A stretch of 64,000 nucleotides of DNA from Castanea sativa (lineage: Eukaryota > Streptophyta > Magnoliopsida > Fagales > Fagaceae). A program made the position numbers and the translations under genes. This document shows, one piece after another, positions 32,827 through 44,619 of this stretch (position 1 is its first letter; each line of letters opens with the position of its first letter). The stretch spans positions 1,054,001 through 1,118,000 of the forward strand of contig NC_134022.1 in assembly GCF_040712315.1 (NCBI RefSeq), given 5' to 3'. The notes beneath the pieces are model-generated. The model made no database searches and was not told the origin of the DNA. It worked only from the letters and a program-made list of their open reading frames with translations.

Positions 32827-35800
32827 ATGGCGGAAGCTCTCATCAGAGTTGCTGAGGGAATCATTGGCCAATTGGGAAAGCCTGCTCTCCAAGAGATTGT
32901 CCTGCTCTGGGGTGTCAAGGGTGAGCTTGATAAGCTCAGGAACACGGTTTTATCCATCAAAGCTGTCATTCTGGATGCAGAGGAGAAACAGGCGCAGGAT
33001 GGTGCCATCAGTGATTGGCTGAGAAAGCTGACAGATGTACTTTATGAAGCGGATGACTTGCTGGATGATTTTTCCACTGAAGTTTTACAACGGGAAGTGA
33101 TGACCAGGAATAAGAAGGCGAAAGAGGTACGCATCTTCTTCTCCAAATCAAACCAGCTTGCATATGGTCTTAAAATGGGTCATAAGATTAAGGCAATTAA
33201 GGGGAGGTTAGATGCCATTGATGTTGATAAGAATAGGTACAAATTAGAGGGACGTCCTAGGGAGACACAAGTCACTAATAGTGTGAGAAAGACTCATGGT
33301 TGTGTAAGTGTTGAAGCTAATTACTTTATTGGAAGAGAGGTTGATAAGAAAGTGATCATAGAACGTTTATTGGATTCCAATATTGAAGAGAATGTTTCAG
33401 TCCTTCCTATAGTAGGTATAGGAGGACTAGGTAAGACCACTTTAGCTCAATATGTATTCAATGATGATGAAATTAATAGTCATTTTCATAAAAAATTGTG
33501 GGTGTGCATCTCAGACGATTTTGATGTAGAAAGGATTGTTGAGAAAATCCTAGAAAATGCAACAGGTAAGAAACAAGAAAAACTTGAAATGAGCACATTG
33601 ATAAATGTTCTTCATAAAGAAATAGATGGAATGAAATACTTACTTGTATTAGATGATGTGTGGAATGATAATGCAGAAAAATGGGATAAGTTAAAAGGAT
33701 CTCTACTATGTGGTGCAAGAGGCAGTAGAATATTGGTAACTACACGTGAGAAGAAGGTTGCTAATATTACAAAAACTATGGAACCACACTTTTTAAGGGG
33801 TTTAAATGAAGAGGAGTCTTGGTCTTTATTTAAGAAAAAAGCATTTGAAAAGGGACAAGAACCAGAAAATTTAAAAATTAAGGAATTTGGAATGGCAATA
33901 GTTAGAAAGTGCGAAGGAATTCCACTTGCCATAAAGCTTATAGGAAGGCTATTGTGCTCAAAAAACTCAGAAGAGGAGTGGTTCTCCTTCATGAATAAAG
34001 AATTTTCAAAGCTAGATCAAAATGAAGATGATATCCTACCAACACTTAAATTGAGTTATGATAATCTCCCATCACATTTAAAGCAATGTTTTGCTTATTG
34101 TAGTTTATTTCCAAAGGATTATCAAATTGAAAAGGAGATATTGATTAAACTATGGATGGCACAAGGGTTTATTAGGCCATTAGATCACAACCAATGCTTA
34201 GAAGATGTTGGATGTGAGTATTTTGAAGAATTACATTGGAGATCATTCTTTGAAGATGCTGAAGGAAATTGGTGGAACCATGTAACTAAATTCAAAATAC
34301 ATGACCTAATGCATGATCTAGCAATATCGGTAGTGGGGCTAGAGAGCATCACTTTTGGCATAAATGAGGAAAAAATGGATGAAAAAACCCATCATGTCTC
34401 ATTTGGTTTTGATTTAGTCCCATTCAAGCAAATTCCAACCTCGTTGTTTAAATCAAGCAGGATGAGAACATTTCTTTTGCCATGTCAAGAGCTTTATTCA
34501 AATCAAATGGTATGGAACAAGTCAACTTGTGTTGCATTTGTTTCAAGTTTTAAGTTCTTGCGCCTGTTAGATTTGAATTGCACTGGCATTAGGATTGTGC
34601 CACATTCTATTGGAAAGTTGAAGCATTTAAGGTATCTCGATCTCTCATCTAACAGCCACATTAAGATACTTCCTAATTCCATTATAAGGTTGCCAAATTT
34701 GGAGACACTAAATCTTCGTAATTGTTGGGGACTTATAGAATTGCCAAAAAATATTAGCAAATTAGTCAATCTTAGGCATCTTAACATATATGGGTGCAGT
34801 AGTTTGACTCATATGCCACATGGATTTGGGCAATTGACTAATCTCCGCTCACTAACTCAGTATGTGTTGAGTAAAGACTCTAGGTGTGGTGGTGAGTTGA
34901 AGGAATTTCACGGATTAAACCAGTTGAGAGAAAGTCTAGTGATTAAAAATCTGAGACACAAGAAAGATGCTGAATTAGAATATAAAACTGCACGTTTGAA
35001 AGATAAACAACACCTTGAAGGTTTGGCGTTACAGTGGTGGATAGAAGGAGAAGTGGATATTGGGTACGATGAGATGTCAGTGGAAGCTTTGGAACCAAAC
35101 CAAAATCTTAAAAGTTTGGAATTAGATGGCTACAGGGGAGTGAAACATCCAAGCTGGCTTTCTTTACTCAAAAATCTTGTAAGCCTTACGTTATTTTCAA
35201 TGGAGAATTGCCAAGATGCGCTACCATTGCATGAATTTCCTTCTCTCAAAACTCTCTATTTGGCGAATTTTCCTTCTCTTGAGTACGTATCTCTGGTATC
35301 AGAGAGTTTTAAACTTCCACCCCTAGAATCCCTCCGTATTTGGAGTTGCCCTAATCTAAAGGGATGGTGGAAGAGGAGGAGCGACTCCATCGAGGAGGAC
35401 GAAGATGACGCCGATAATTACAGTGAAATATCGACGATAACAGCGAAGAATCATTCTCTGCCTTCATTTTCTCGTCTTTCCCATCTAGACATTTCTAGGT
35501 GCCCTAAACTATCTTCCATGCCTTTATTTCCTTATCTTGAAGAATTAAGTCTGGATAAGTCTAATTTGAGGCCATTGGAGCGAACAATATCGATGGGAAT
35601 GATAAGTACGGCATCTCAGGAAAACCCAACAACAGCAGCAGTAGCAGAGTCAACCTCGTCTGCTCCTTCTTATTCCTCTTCAACACTTGCCGCCTCATTC
35701 ACCCCTCTCTCCAAATTAACAAATTTGAATATTTGTATGATAGAAGGCAGTGATGGTCATGTCCTTCAATCTATACAACATCTCACTGCACTTGAACAAT

Positions 35801-36255
35801 TTACGTTATATAAGTATAATGGGGATGGGATGGAATTGGAATGGCAAGGCCTGAGAAAGCTTCAGTTTCTAAGATTATCTGATCAGCCAAAATTGGCCTC
35901 TCTTCCGATGGGGCTTCAACAGGCGACCTCTCTGCGACGTCTCGAAATTTGGGTTTGTCCGAGTTTGACGACATTGCCGGAATGGATCTGCGAAATCATA
36001 TCTCTTCAATCATTCTATATTCGTGATTGCCCCAATTTGACTTCATTGCCTGCCCTAACGTCTTTGAAGACGCTGAATATTCTGAGGTGTCCCATCTTAG
36101 TAGAAAGTTGCAAGAACCAGGATTGGGTTGCTCGCATCCAAAACTTGGGAGGAGATTTAGCTCATCCAGGTATTGAATTTCATTATGCAAAACAAATTTC
36201 TTCTTCTTCACCATCTCTCAGATTTTCCAATCGTTTTTCGTTTCAAAAATGTTGA
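32827..36255 (+). CDS. CC-NBS-LRR (CNL) disease-resistance protein, RGA-like, single exon
   Basis: The product is 1142 aa. The N-terminal coiled-coil (Rx-N type) has an EDVID-like LYEADDLLDDF at about 72-82. The NB-ARC has P-loop GIGGLGKTT (197-205), kinase-2 LLVLDDVWND (272-281), RNBS-B GSRILVTT (299-306), GLPL-type EGIPLAIKL (363-371), RNBS-D CFAYCSLFPKDY (about 421-432) and an MHD motif in IHDLMHDLAIS (495-497). LRRs run from about 555 to 1095 in irregular repeats. An acidic run (851-872) and a Ser/Thr/Ala-rich run (927-955) interrupt them. Family members are cytosolic or membrane-associated sensors that recognise pathogen effectors and trigger cell death. All key motifs are intact, with no stop or frameshift. 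The start is in a good context (GCAATGGC). The effector is not predictable. Confidence 0.97.
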   Translation: MAEALIRVAEGIIGQLGKPALQEIVLLWGVKGELDKLRNTVLSIKAVILDAEEKQAQDGAISDWLRKLTDVLYEADDLLDDFSTEVLQREVMTRNKKAKEVRIFFSKSNQLAYGLKMGHKIKAIKGRLDAIDVDKNRYKLEGRPRETQVTNSVRKTHGCVSVEANYFIGREVDKKVIIERLLDSNIEENVSVLPIVGIGGLGKTTLAQYVFNDDEINSHFHKKLWVCISDDFDVERIVEKILENATGKKQEKLEMSTLINVLHKEIDGMKYLLVLDDVWNDNAEKWDKLKGSLLCGARGSRILVTTREKKVANITKTMEPHFLRGLNEEESWSLFKKKAFEKGQEPENLKIKEFGMAIVRKCEGIPLAIKLIGRLLCSKNSEEEWFSFMNKEFSKLDQNEDDILPTLKLSYDNLPSHLKQCFAYCSLFPKDYQIEKEILIKLWMAQGFIRPLDHNQCLEDVGCEYFEELHWRSFFEDAEGNWWNHVTKFKIHDLMHDLAISVVGLESITFGINEEKMDEKTHHVSFGFDLVPFKQIPTSLFKSSRMRTFLLPCQELYSNQMVWNKSTCVAFVSSFKFLRLLDLNCTGIRIVPHSIGKLKHLRYLDLSSNSHIKILPNSIIRLPNLETLNLRNCWGLIELPKNISKLVNLRHLNIYGCSSLTHMPHGFGQLTNLRSLTQYVLSKDSRCGGELKEFHGLNQLRESLVIKNLRHKKDAELEYKTARLKDKQHLEGLALQWWIEGEVDIGYDEMSVEALEPNQNLKSLELDGYRGVKHPSWLSLLKNLVSLTLFSMENCQDALPLHEFPSLKTLYLANFPSLEYVSLVSESFKLPPLESLRIWSCPNLKGWWKRRSDSIEEDEDDADNYSEISTITAKNHSLPSFSRLSHLDISRCPKLSSMPLFPYLEELSLDKSNLRPLERTISMGMISTASQENPTTAAVAESTSSAPSYSSSTLAASFTPLSKLTNLNICMIEGSDGHVLQSIQHLTALEQFTLYKYNGDGMELEWQGLRKLQFLRLSDQPKLASLPMGLQQATSLRRLEIWVCPSLTTLPEWICEIISLQSFYIRDCPNLTSLPALTSLKTLNILRCPILVESCKNQDWVARIQNLGGDLAHPGIEFHYAKQISSSSPSLRFSNRFSFQKC

Positions 36256-38279
36256 ATGTTGAATGTTGAATGTTGAATTTTGATTTTTGTTTTTGTGTGT
36301 TTAGGGATACCCATTGTATAGCTAATTTTTTCCTGGCTATTTAAGTTCAATATGCAGAACAAACTGAAACGAATGAGGAATATGAACTTAGAACTCGGGA
36401 CTTCACCAAAATTTTTGGGCGTTGCAGTGGTTCAACAAGTCAATAGCTCAGTGGTAAATAATTATAATTATCTAGAGGTGGTTTCTTGTTTAATTTATCT
36501 TTGCCAATAGAATTTTCATTCCTCACATGCATGCTTTCTTCACATATTAGGAGAGAGAATATGGAATTCTTTCCTCTGTTTCTTTTTGTATCTCAAACCA
36601 AGTTGATTTGGTGATGTATTTTGGGTGTTTTTCTTCTCATCTTGTCAGGTGAGGATCATCAATTGCTGATAAGGAGATAATATTTGTGGGGAGAAGTATT
36701 CTGGCAGAAGAATTAGCTTATGCAGGTATTTTTTATGCTTCGATTATAAGCCCCACCATGTTTTTTTTTTCTACAATTGAATAATTTTTTTTTTTTTTTG
36801 TTTTTGGTTTTTTTTGTTTGTTTTGTTTTTGGTTTTTTTGTTTGTTTTGTTTTTTTTTGTTTGTTTTGTTTTTTTTCTGGCTTGTGCAGGTATGAGTTGT
36901 TTCATACTGAATCACTAATGTTTCTTTCCTATCTTTTTTGTCTTGCTTAGCTTGCGTTGGATTTAGATCATAAGTTGATATTCATGGTAGCAACACTTGG
37001 ATAAAGGACAAGTGGTTGGTTATTGGCTTTCTCCTTGAATTCAAATGCTACAGAGGTAAACAAATAATAGACTTTTACTTACTTTTACATTATCATTCTT
37101 TGTTTTCGAAGGGGAAAAAAATAAAGAAAAAGGTTTTCACTATGGCAGATTCTTCATAACACTTAATGGTTTATGATCAAAGTTGGGATCCAGTGTCTGT
37201 TTATTACCACTCTTATCCATATAGATACAAGTATTGCCAACAGAACTAGATGCCTCATTTTCAAATGTGTGCTTTAGGCTTTGATCATCTTCATTTATAA
37301 TTGCAACTTCTCTAACAATCTCTGGCTTGTAATCAATTTTGGTTACTTTGGTTCTTAGAAGTCTTCTAGTGCCCAAAATAAAGGGTAAGTCATTAATCAT
37401 ATGTTAGGTTTCTTGACCTTTCCAAGAACTTTGAAACCAGTAATAAATCACTCTCCAGTCCATTTTTCTCCTGTTTTCTATGTTTCTTCCTACTCCAAAC
37501 AAGAAACTACTTGACATTAAACTGTATGTCAATTCATTTGGGTATCTGGGGCTATCTTCTTACATACTAAAAGCAGTTCTCATTTTGTTGTAAAATATAT
37601 GAAATGAAGATCAAATATGTAAAAGTGGTCTTTAATAGTGGTTCTTTTCGCTTCTTTTGTGATAGGTGAGCTCAAAGATTTTAAGAACTTAATGGTTTAA
37701 TTGATGATTCTTCATATTTAAGTATATGAGATTCACTATCTGTAACTTTTATTTGATAGAATAGTTTGCATCAAAACACAGCTTAGATTTAATGTAGACA
37801 TGATATATTTCAGGAATGGTATTCATTTTATGCCCCTGGTTAGTGAGAAACTTTGGGAAGACAATGATTATACAATCGTAACTTCTTTTTTTATTCAAAC
37901 TTGATAAGCATCCTGCAGAATTCTTATTTTAAAAGAGGAGCTTAGATTCTTAAATCCATAATGGTACTTATTGAATGATGCCAGGTGAAAATGCTTCGGA
38001 ATGACCTGAGACAGCATATATCCTTGAGGCTGGAATTAAATGGAGAAGGATCCATCATAACTCCATAAAAAGGTTGAGTGCCACAATTCAGTTTGTTAGT
38101 TTATAAGTTATTTTGAGTTCTAAACTTTCTCATGTTGGATGACAAGAGCAACCAATACCATCCCCTAGAGTTGTGAGCTTGCCAACCCAACAGTTTTAGA
38201 AGGGTTCAGTGTTTTTCTACAGTAGAGTGGCAAATAAATGTTAGGGGAAACTAACTATCTAACTTTATTAACTTTTTTC
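36256..38279. other. NLR 3' flank with T/G low-complexity tract
   Basis: The stop is followed by three tandem TTGAATG units (about 36252-36274). A T/G tract of TTTTGTTTG-like units lies at 36786-36880. Possible 3'-UTR introns cannot be placed. The minus ORF at 37140-37400 is described separately. No other coding was recognised. Confidence 0.5.
37140..37400 (-). other. Uncharacterised 86-aa ORF, minus strand
   Basis: The translation is of balanced composition (NDLPFILGTRRLLRTKVTKI, ENEASSSVGNTCIYMDKSGN), unlike the low-complexity chance ORFs around it. I do not recognise a family. Extension beyond the ORF in either direction did not give an obvious exon. It may be a gene fragment carried by a repeat, or chance. 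Confidence 0.25.
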
Positions 38280-38660
38280 TCTCTTTAGATGACTGATACT
38301 AATAGCGTGCAACTTCTCCCATGATTCCCTTTTATATGCAGGCATTTAGCAAACATTTTGGTCACATGTTCAGGCAGATACGCAGTAGATAGCCACAACC
38401 TAAGTGCAGTGGATAGTCACTTGTGGGTGGTGTGGAAATCATGGGGATTTTCTACAACGTGATTGGATATGACAGCCTTCCATCTTAAAAAGAATGAGTA
38501 TCACTCGCTATCCCACTTATGGCTACAATGGTAGAGGCAAACAGGAAAAAGTTGGCATAAGTCTGTTCTTATATTTGTGTATTTGTGAGAATAAGATTCA
38601 AGATTTATTGCATCTTTGACTTCTTTTGGTACGTATGTCAATCATTAACTTATCTTTGAA
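38280..38660 (+). repeat. Diverged outlying copy of the ABCB-ladder sequence
   Basis: 38280-38400 aligns with 47887-48010 (CAGGCA(C/T)TT(A/T)GCAAACAT, TCA(G/A)GCAGATA). 38590-38660 aligns with 39620-39670 and 42970-43010 (TTGACTTCTTT(T)GGTA, GTATGTCAATC). This indicates older duplications of the same locus. Coding content is unclear. Confidence 0.5.
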
Positions 38661-39329
38661 GGATAAAACACAATAATGAAATGTGAATGCTATGCTTTCT
38701 TTTTTTTTTTTCTTTTTTTTATTCTAAGTGTTTTGATATTATGAGTATTTTTCACTTGTCTGATTTCATGTGCCATATTTCTCAATTTGTTACCCTACAA
38801 CTTTGCAATACATTGAAATTACATTTCTCTACTTTCATATGAAAATTATTCATCCTGAATTTGATTTCTCACGTATGATATGGAAAAATATGCTAGCTAA
38901 ATTAATACTTTACTAATTATTATTCAGATTTTTATTGGGTTTAAATCCTGTTTTTTGTTTGTCTTTTGTTGGTTTTTCCAATATGAAACAAGTTCAATGT
39001 TGGTCTGTACAGCAGTTATGACAATGGTGGTGGCAATTATCTCTTGTTAATTGCTGTGGTGTTTTTTAAAATATAAGCCATTGAAGCTCTGACATAACTA
39101 GCAATGTTGCACCATTTTAAATTCTACAAATGGCTGTGTCATCACAAGTTAATAAAAGAATAAGTAAGTTTTATTTATAATAGACCACAAGATTCCTGCA
39201 CTATAATTCCAACCTCATTCTCATAAGTATTCAATACAAATTTTGCTTTACCATGTTAGGATTTTATAACTATCAAATTTAAATCTTATTGACCTATTTG
39301 GACATTATTGTGGTCTAGTTGGGTTCTTA

Positions 39330-42300
39330 CTATGAAATTCAATGTGTTTCTTCGAAAGTTTTGAGCTGTTTTCGAGTTTATTCACTGGTTCTTTGATTAT
39401 TAGTTGGAAATGTAAAGAAAAGTAGCAATTCAGGAGATGGATGGGGAAATCAGTTGGGATTCCGCAATATGATAGCCTCACTTCTTTCAAGAGATCGAGT
39501 ATTATTGACTAACTCAAGTTGTTGCTAAGATGCAGAGTCAAACAAGAATGATCTGGCATAAACCTGCTCCCTTTTATTTGACAGTGAAACTGAATTGATG
39601 AGAACCAGATTCCGAATTTTCTGCCACTGTGACTTCTTTTGGTATGTATGTCAATCATTAACCTAGATTAAAATTTCAATGCTATTATTTCTTTTCAATG
39701 TTCTAAGGATTTTCCTGCAACATGTAGTAAGTTGACAAGCTGGAAACTGTGTCTCATTACTTTCATTATCATAATATGTTCTTTCCGCATTTATATGAGA
39801 TGAAACAATATGTAAAATATATTTGTAATCATTTTTTAGCTTTGCCAAATTCCTTTTACTTATAAAGAAAAAATGTTGCTCGAGTTGTTTTTCAAAAGTG
39901 TGCCAAGGAGTTGATGTATTTGGCTTGCTTTGTTAATCTTTGCAAAGGCATAATGATATTTTGGTTGGAAATTCAAAGTTGGAAACTATAGTATATAGTA
40001 CTCCTGGAATCAGCATCTTAAACAATGGGCTTGTAATGATCTCAAAGATCACAATGTCTCAAAGTTCAAATGGCTGGACACAGGTAAGGAGGATCTATAG
40101 GTTTTTGTGAGAGAAATGCAGCAATCATGTTATTGCTGAAAAGGACTCAATTGCTCCTATGTCATCCTAATTCCTTTTTGTCTTGATTTTAAATTTTGGC
40201 TTTTGGATTCAATTTCCCTATGTGCTTCTACTTCCATCGTGCATTGAGATCATCCCGTTTTCTCTAGACCTTCTCCCTGCTAAAAAAAATCTTATTCTGC
40301 AACAGAGTGCAATGAGGGAGTTCTAAATTGAATCTAGTTTTGAGCCTTATTGAGGATACCAAGGAAAGTGGCAAAGCCAGAACCAGAAGAGGTGGCCCCT
40401 AATGAGGTATTTGGCTAATCATCCCCTTTTCATTGGACACCGCCAATGAGCCTCGTTTAGATGGGATTAATGCACTATTTTGACATTTCAATTAGACAAA
40501 AAAATGTTAGTGATGGATTATTTAAATTTATGCCCAATCTGGTTACAGAAAAACAATGTAGGAGGTAAAAGAAAAAAATATTTGAAAAAAAAAAAGTCTT
40601 AAATTCTTTATCAGTGGGAACAAGAAACTACAGTGAATACTCACTTCTAATGATGAGTTCATTTTCTTTTAGTCAACAAGAAATTATTGTACATCTCTTT
40701 CTCTCACTTATCAGAAAAATGCCAGGCATTAATGGGCAAGGTTCACACATTCCATGAATCCATGTGACTGCTCGGATCCTAGATATAGAAATAAGGATCT
40801 AAAACTCCTAATACTTCTACAGGTTCATTCATACCATTTTAAACTCTTTCCTCTATAAATTTAGCAATTATAATAATTTTTTTTTTTTCAAGTATTGCTG
40901 ATTTTTATTAAATCTAATAATGCCTTTTCTTCAAACAAAGTTGATTCCAAAGTTATATATGCAACAATAGCAAAATATTGAAAGAAAAGAAATATTAGAA
41001 ACTTTAGTGGCTTAAGTTCCTTAATGAAGATGTGTGCATGCACACCATATGAATGTATGTGTGCAAGTATTATGCCTTTTTTCCTCTTTTTCCTACCACA
41101 TGGATGTTTCAGGTCTCTAGGCCTAGTGTCTTCCTACACAACTTCATTATCTGCTGAATGAAACTACAAACTTTAAGATGTATAAAACCATTAAGAGGAA
41201 GTCAGACATTGATGCTTATGATGCAATAGGAAAGATATTAGATGACATAGATGTAGATACAGAAGTTAATTATGTTTATCTCAAGCATTTAACTTTATTA
41301 AATGAGCAAATATATTTAATTGATTTTATTTCTATGTCCCAGCTGGCAAAACTTGAGCTTTGGTTGGAAAAGGCAAAAGCAGGAAGTCAACAGTTATCAG
41401 TTCTCCAAAGTGATACTATGATCTTCAGGTGGGCAAAGCTCTTACGGATAATATTAATCTCAAAAAGTTTCAGCCAAGAACCTTTGTTCTTTGCATCCAC
41501 CATCAAATATAATATTGCATATGGAAAGGTGGGGGAAGAATTGAAGAAATAAGAGCTGGACCTCAACTTACGTATGCTGTTCTTTTACTAATACATTGCG
41601 TGAGGTTCTAACTTCTGGTCCATGACTGTACTTTAGATGATCCTTTCAATTTGATAATCATCTAAAGTACTGTCATGTGGAATTCTGGAATTTGCAGCTG
41701 AGTGGACTCCATGGGTGGTGAAGCACAAGACTCATTTGTCCCGTGGACAGAAGCAAGCAGCTTCCATAACAAGAGCAATTTCTAAACACACAAGGATTTT
41801 AACTCCTAAATGAAGCTAAAAGTGCATTTGATGTGGTTTTTGAGAGAATATTGCAAGAGGCATTGGACATGATGGTACGCAAATTATTGTTTTGGTTTCT
41901 TATCATTTGCGCATGATCAAGAATGCCTGAAAAAGGAATGTTAAAAGTATAGCCATACCATATTCTCTTTAATCACATCTTGAGGCATTTTCACATGTGT
42001 CTCAACTAGTAATTTTATTTTCTGTAAACTAGTCTTTGTTCACCACAGCGGCATTGTATATCATTTGACCTAGGTATGTGAATTCTGAATTTTACATTTT
42101 AACAAAAAGAAATTAAAAAATTGCATATAATTACTTCTTTCCATTATCTTTATGAATTATTGGCCTATGTCCTGGATATGGCAAGTTTTTCTTTTTTCCT
42201 CCCCAAACTTTTACATGAACTCAATTGACTAAAACTTCAAAATACAAAGCTAATACTTTCAGCATTACTGTTTGGCCTTGTCTGAAAACATAGACCTAAG

Positions 42301-42655
42301 TAGCAAAAGATAAAGCTGTTGATGCTTCCTTATTAGCAATGATTGATTCAAGGTTAAATTTAGACCTAAGTAATAAGTCTAGGATGACGACGAATCATAC
42401 AAAGGAAAAATTGAGCTTCATGTTGTATGCTTTAGATATCCATCTAGGTTAGATATTCAGGTTTTCCAAGGCCTCAGCTGCTTTGCCATTCATTTTGGCA
42501 AAGGTAAAATTTTATTTTCAAATTGTGCTTTACCACCTTTTTACTTCTATATAGCTTTAGCGCCAAAGCAGTACTAGATTTTTTTTAATGATCCAGTCAT
42601 AATTGGAAAAACAAAACCAGATTAATCGAGTTATACTTGTATTGTTGTTTTGTTG
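39330..42655 (+). repeat. Tandem duplication unit A of the ABCB-derived ladder
   Basis: This 3.3-kb unit is followed directly by unit B (42660-47130). Matching blocks occur in the same order: TCAATGTGTTT with AGTTTTGAGCTGTTTTC, ATCGAGTATTATTGACTAAC, TACTCCTGGAATCAGCATCT, AATGCCAGGCATTAATGGGC, and GCAGTACTAGATTTTTTTT. Outside the ABCB-like exons it is non-coding. Confidence 0.8.
41178..42510 (+). pseudogene. ABCB (MDR/P-glycoprotein-type) transporter pseudogene, copy A
   Basis: Exon-like fragments in order match ABCB nucleotide-binding domains: SDIDAYDAIGKILDDID (41205-41256), then SQEPLFFASTIKYNIAYGK (about 41471-41528), a changed signature LSRGQKQAASITRAISK (about 41737-41790), QIIVLVSYHLRMIKNA (about 41880-41927), and the start of the second NBD, KGKIELHVVCFRYPSR (about 42402-42450). 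Stops and frameshifts separate the parts, no Walker A remains in this copy, and membrane domains are missing. ABCB proteins export auxin or metabolites; this copy cannot. Confidence 0.8.
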
Positions 42656-44339
42656 TGTTCATGGATATAAAGTCAATGTGTTTATTGAAAAGTTTTGAGC
42701 TGTTTTCAAGTTTATTCACTTGGTTCTTTGATTATCAAAGGGAATTGTAGAGACAAGTACCAATTGAGGAGATGGTTGAGGAAATCAGGGGGGATTCTGC
42801 AATATGCTTGATTATGATAACCTCACTTCTTTAAAGAGATCGAGTATTATTGACTAACTCAAGTTGTTGCTAAGACGGCAGAGTCAAACAAGAAAGATGT
42901 GGCATAAACCTGCTCCCATTTATTTGATAATGGAATTGAATTAATGAGAACCAGATTGAGAATTTACTACCACTTTGACTTCTTTAGGTATGTATGTCAA
43001 TCGTGAACCTAGATCCTTCATAAAAAGATATATAGCAATCTTTTTTGTTCTGTAAAAAAAAAAAAATGTTAATGCTATTATTTCTTTTCAATGTTCGAAG
43101 GATTCTCCTGCAACATGCAGTAAGATGACAAGCTGGAAATTGTGTCTCATTACTTTCATTATCATAATATGTCCTTTCCGCATTTATATGAGATGAAATG
43201 ATATGTAAAATGTATTAGTACCTATTTTTTGGCTTTGCCAATTTCCTTTTACTTAATAAAGAAAAAACTGTTACTTGAGTTTTTATTCAAAAGTGTGCAA
43301 GGAGGCGATTTATTTGGCTTACTTTGTTGATCTTTTCATAGGAATAATGATAATCTGGTTGGAAATTCAAAGCTGGCAACTATAGTATATATTACTCCTG
43401 GAATCAGCATCTTAAACAATGGGCTTGTAATGATCTCAAAGATCAAAATGCACTCAGACTTCAAGTGGCAGTACACAGGTAAGGGGAGGATCTATAGTTT
43501 TTTGTGAAAGAAATGCTTCTATCACATTATTGCTGAAAAGGACTCAATTGCTTTTATGTCATCCTAATTCCTTTTTGTCTTGATTTTAAATTTTGGCTTG
43601 TGGATTCTATATCCCCATGTTCTTCCACTTCCATCGTGCATCGACATCATCCCTTTTTCACTGGACCCTCTCCCTGCTTAAAAAAAAAAAAAAAAAAAAT
43701 CTTATTCTGCAACAGAGTACAAGAAGAGAGTTCTAAACTGAATCTAGTTTTGAGCCTCATTGAGGTTACCAAGGAAAGAGGCAAAGCTGGAAGAGGTGCC
43801 CCCTAATGAGGTATTTGGGTAATCATCCCCTTTTCATTGGTCCCCCTAATGAGCCTTATTTAGATTGAATTAACACACAATTTTGACATTTCAAGTTAGT
43901 GTCAACAATTTTAGTGATGGATTATTTAAATTTATGCTTCGTTTGGTTACAGAAAAAATGTAGGGAGGAAAAAGAAAAGAAAAAAAATTGAAATTAAAAA
44001 GTCTTAAATTCTTTATCAGTGGGAACAAGAAACTACAGTGAATACTCACTTGTAATGATGAGTTCATTTTATTTTAGTCAACAAAACATTTTGTACATCT
44101 CTTTCTCTCACTTATCAGTAAAATGCCAGGCATTAATGGGCAAGGTTCATACGTTACATGAATCCATGTGACTGCTCAAATCCTAGAGAACACCATAAGG
44201 ATCTAAAACTCCTAATACTTCCACAGGTTCATTCATATCATTTTAAACTCAGTCCTCTACAAATTAATCAATTATAATTGAACAACTTCATTATTGATTT
44301 TGTTTCAAGTATTGCTGATTTTTATTGTATCTAATTATG

Positions 44340-44405
44340 TCTTTTCTCCAAATAGAGTTGGTTCCAAAGTTGTCTTTTCTCCAAATAGAGTTGGTTCCAA
44401 AGTTG
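44340..44405. repeat. 33-bp tandem repeat, two copies
   Basis: The unit starting TCTTTTCTCCAAATAGAG and ending CCAAAGTTG is present twice in perfect tandem. Unit A has it once. Confidence 0.95.
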
Positions 44406-44619
44406 TATATGCAGCAATAGCCAAAAATTGAAAAAAAAAAAAAGTATTAGATACTTTAGTGGCTTAAGTTCCTTAATGAAGATGTGTGCAACCACAACAT
44501 ATGAATGTATGTGTGCAAGTATTATGCCTTTTTTCCTTTTTTTTCTTACCACATGGATGGTTTAGTTTTGGTATCTAGGCCTGGCGTCTTCCTACACAAG
44601 TTCATTTTTTGCTGGATCA

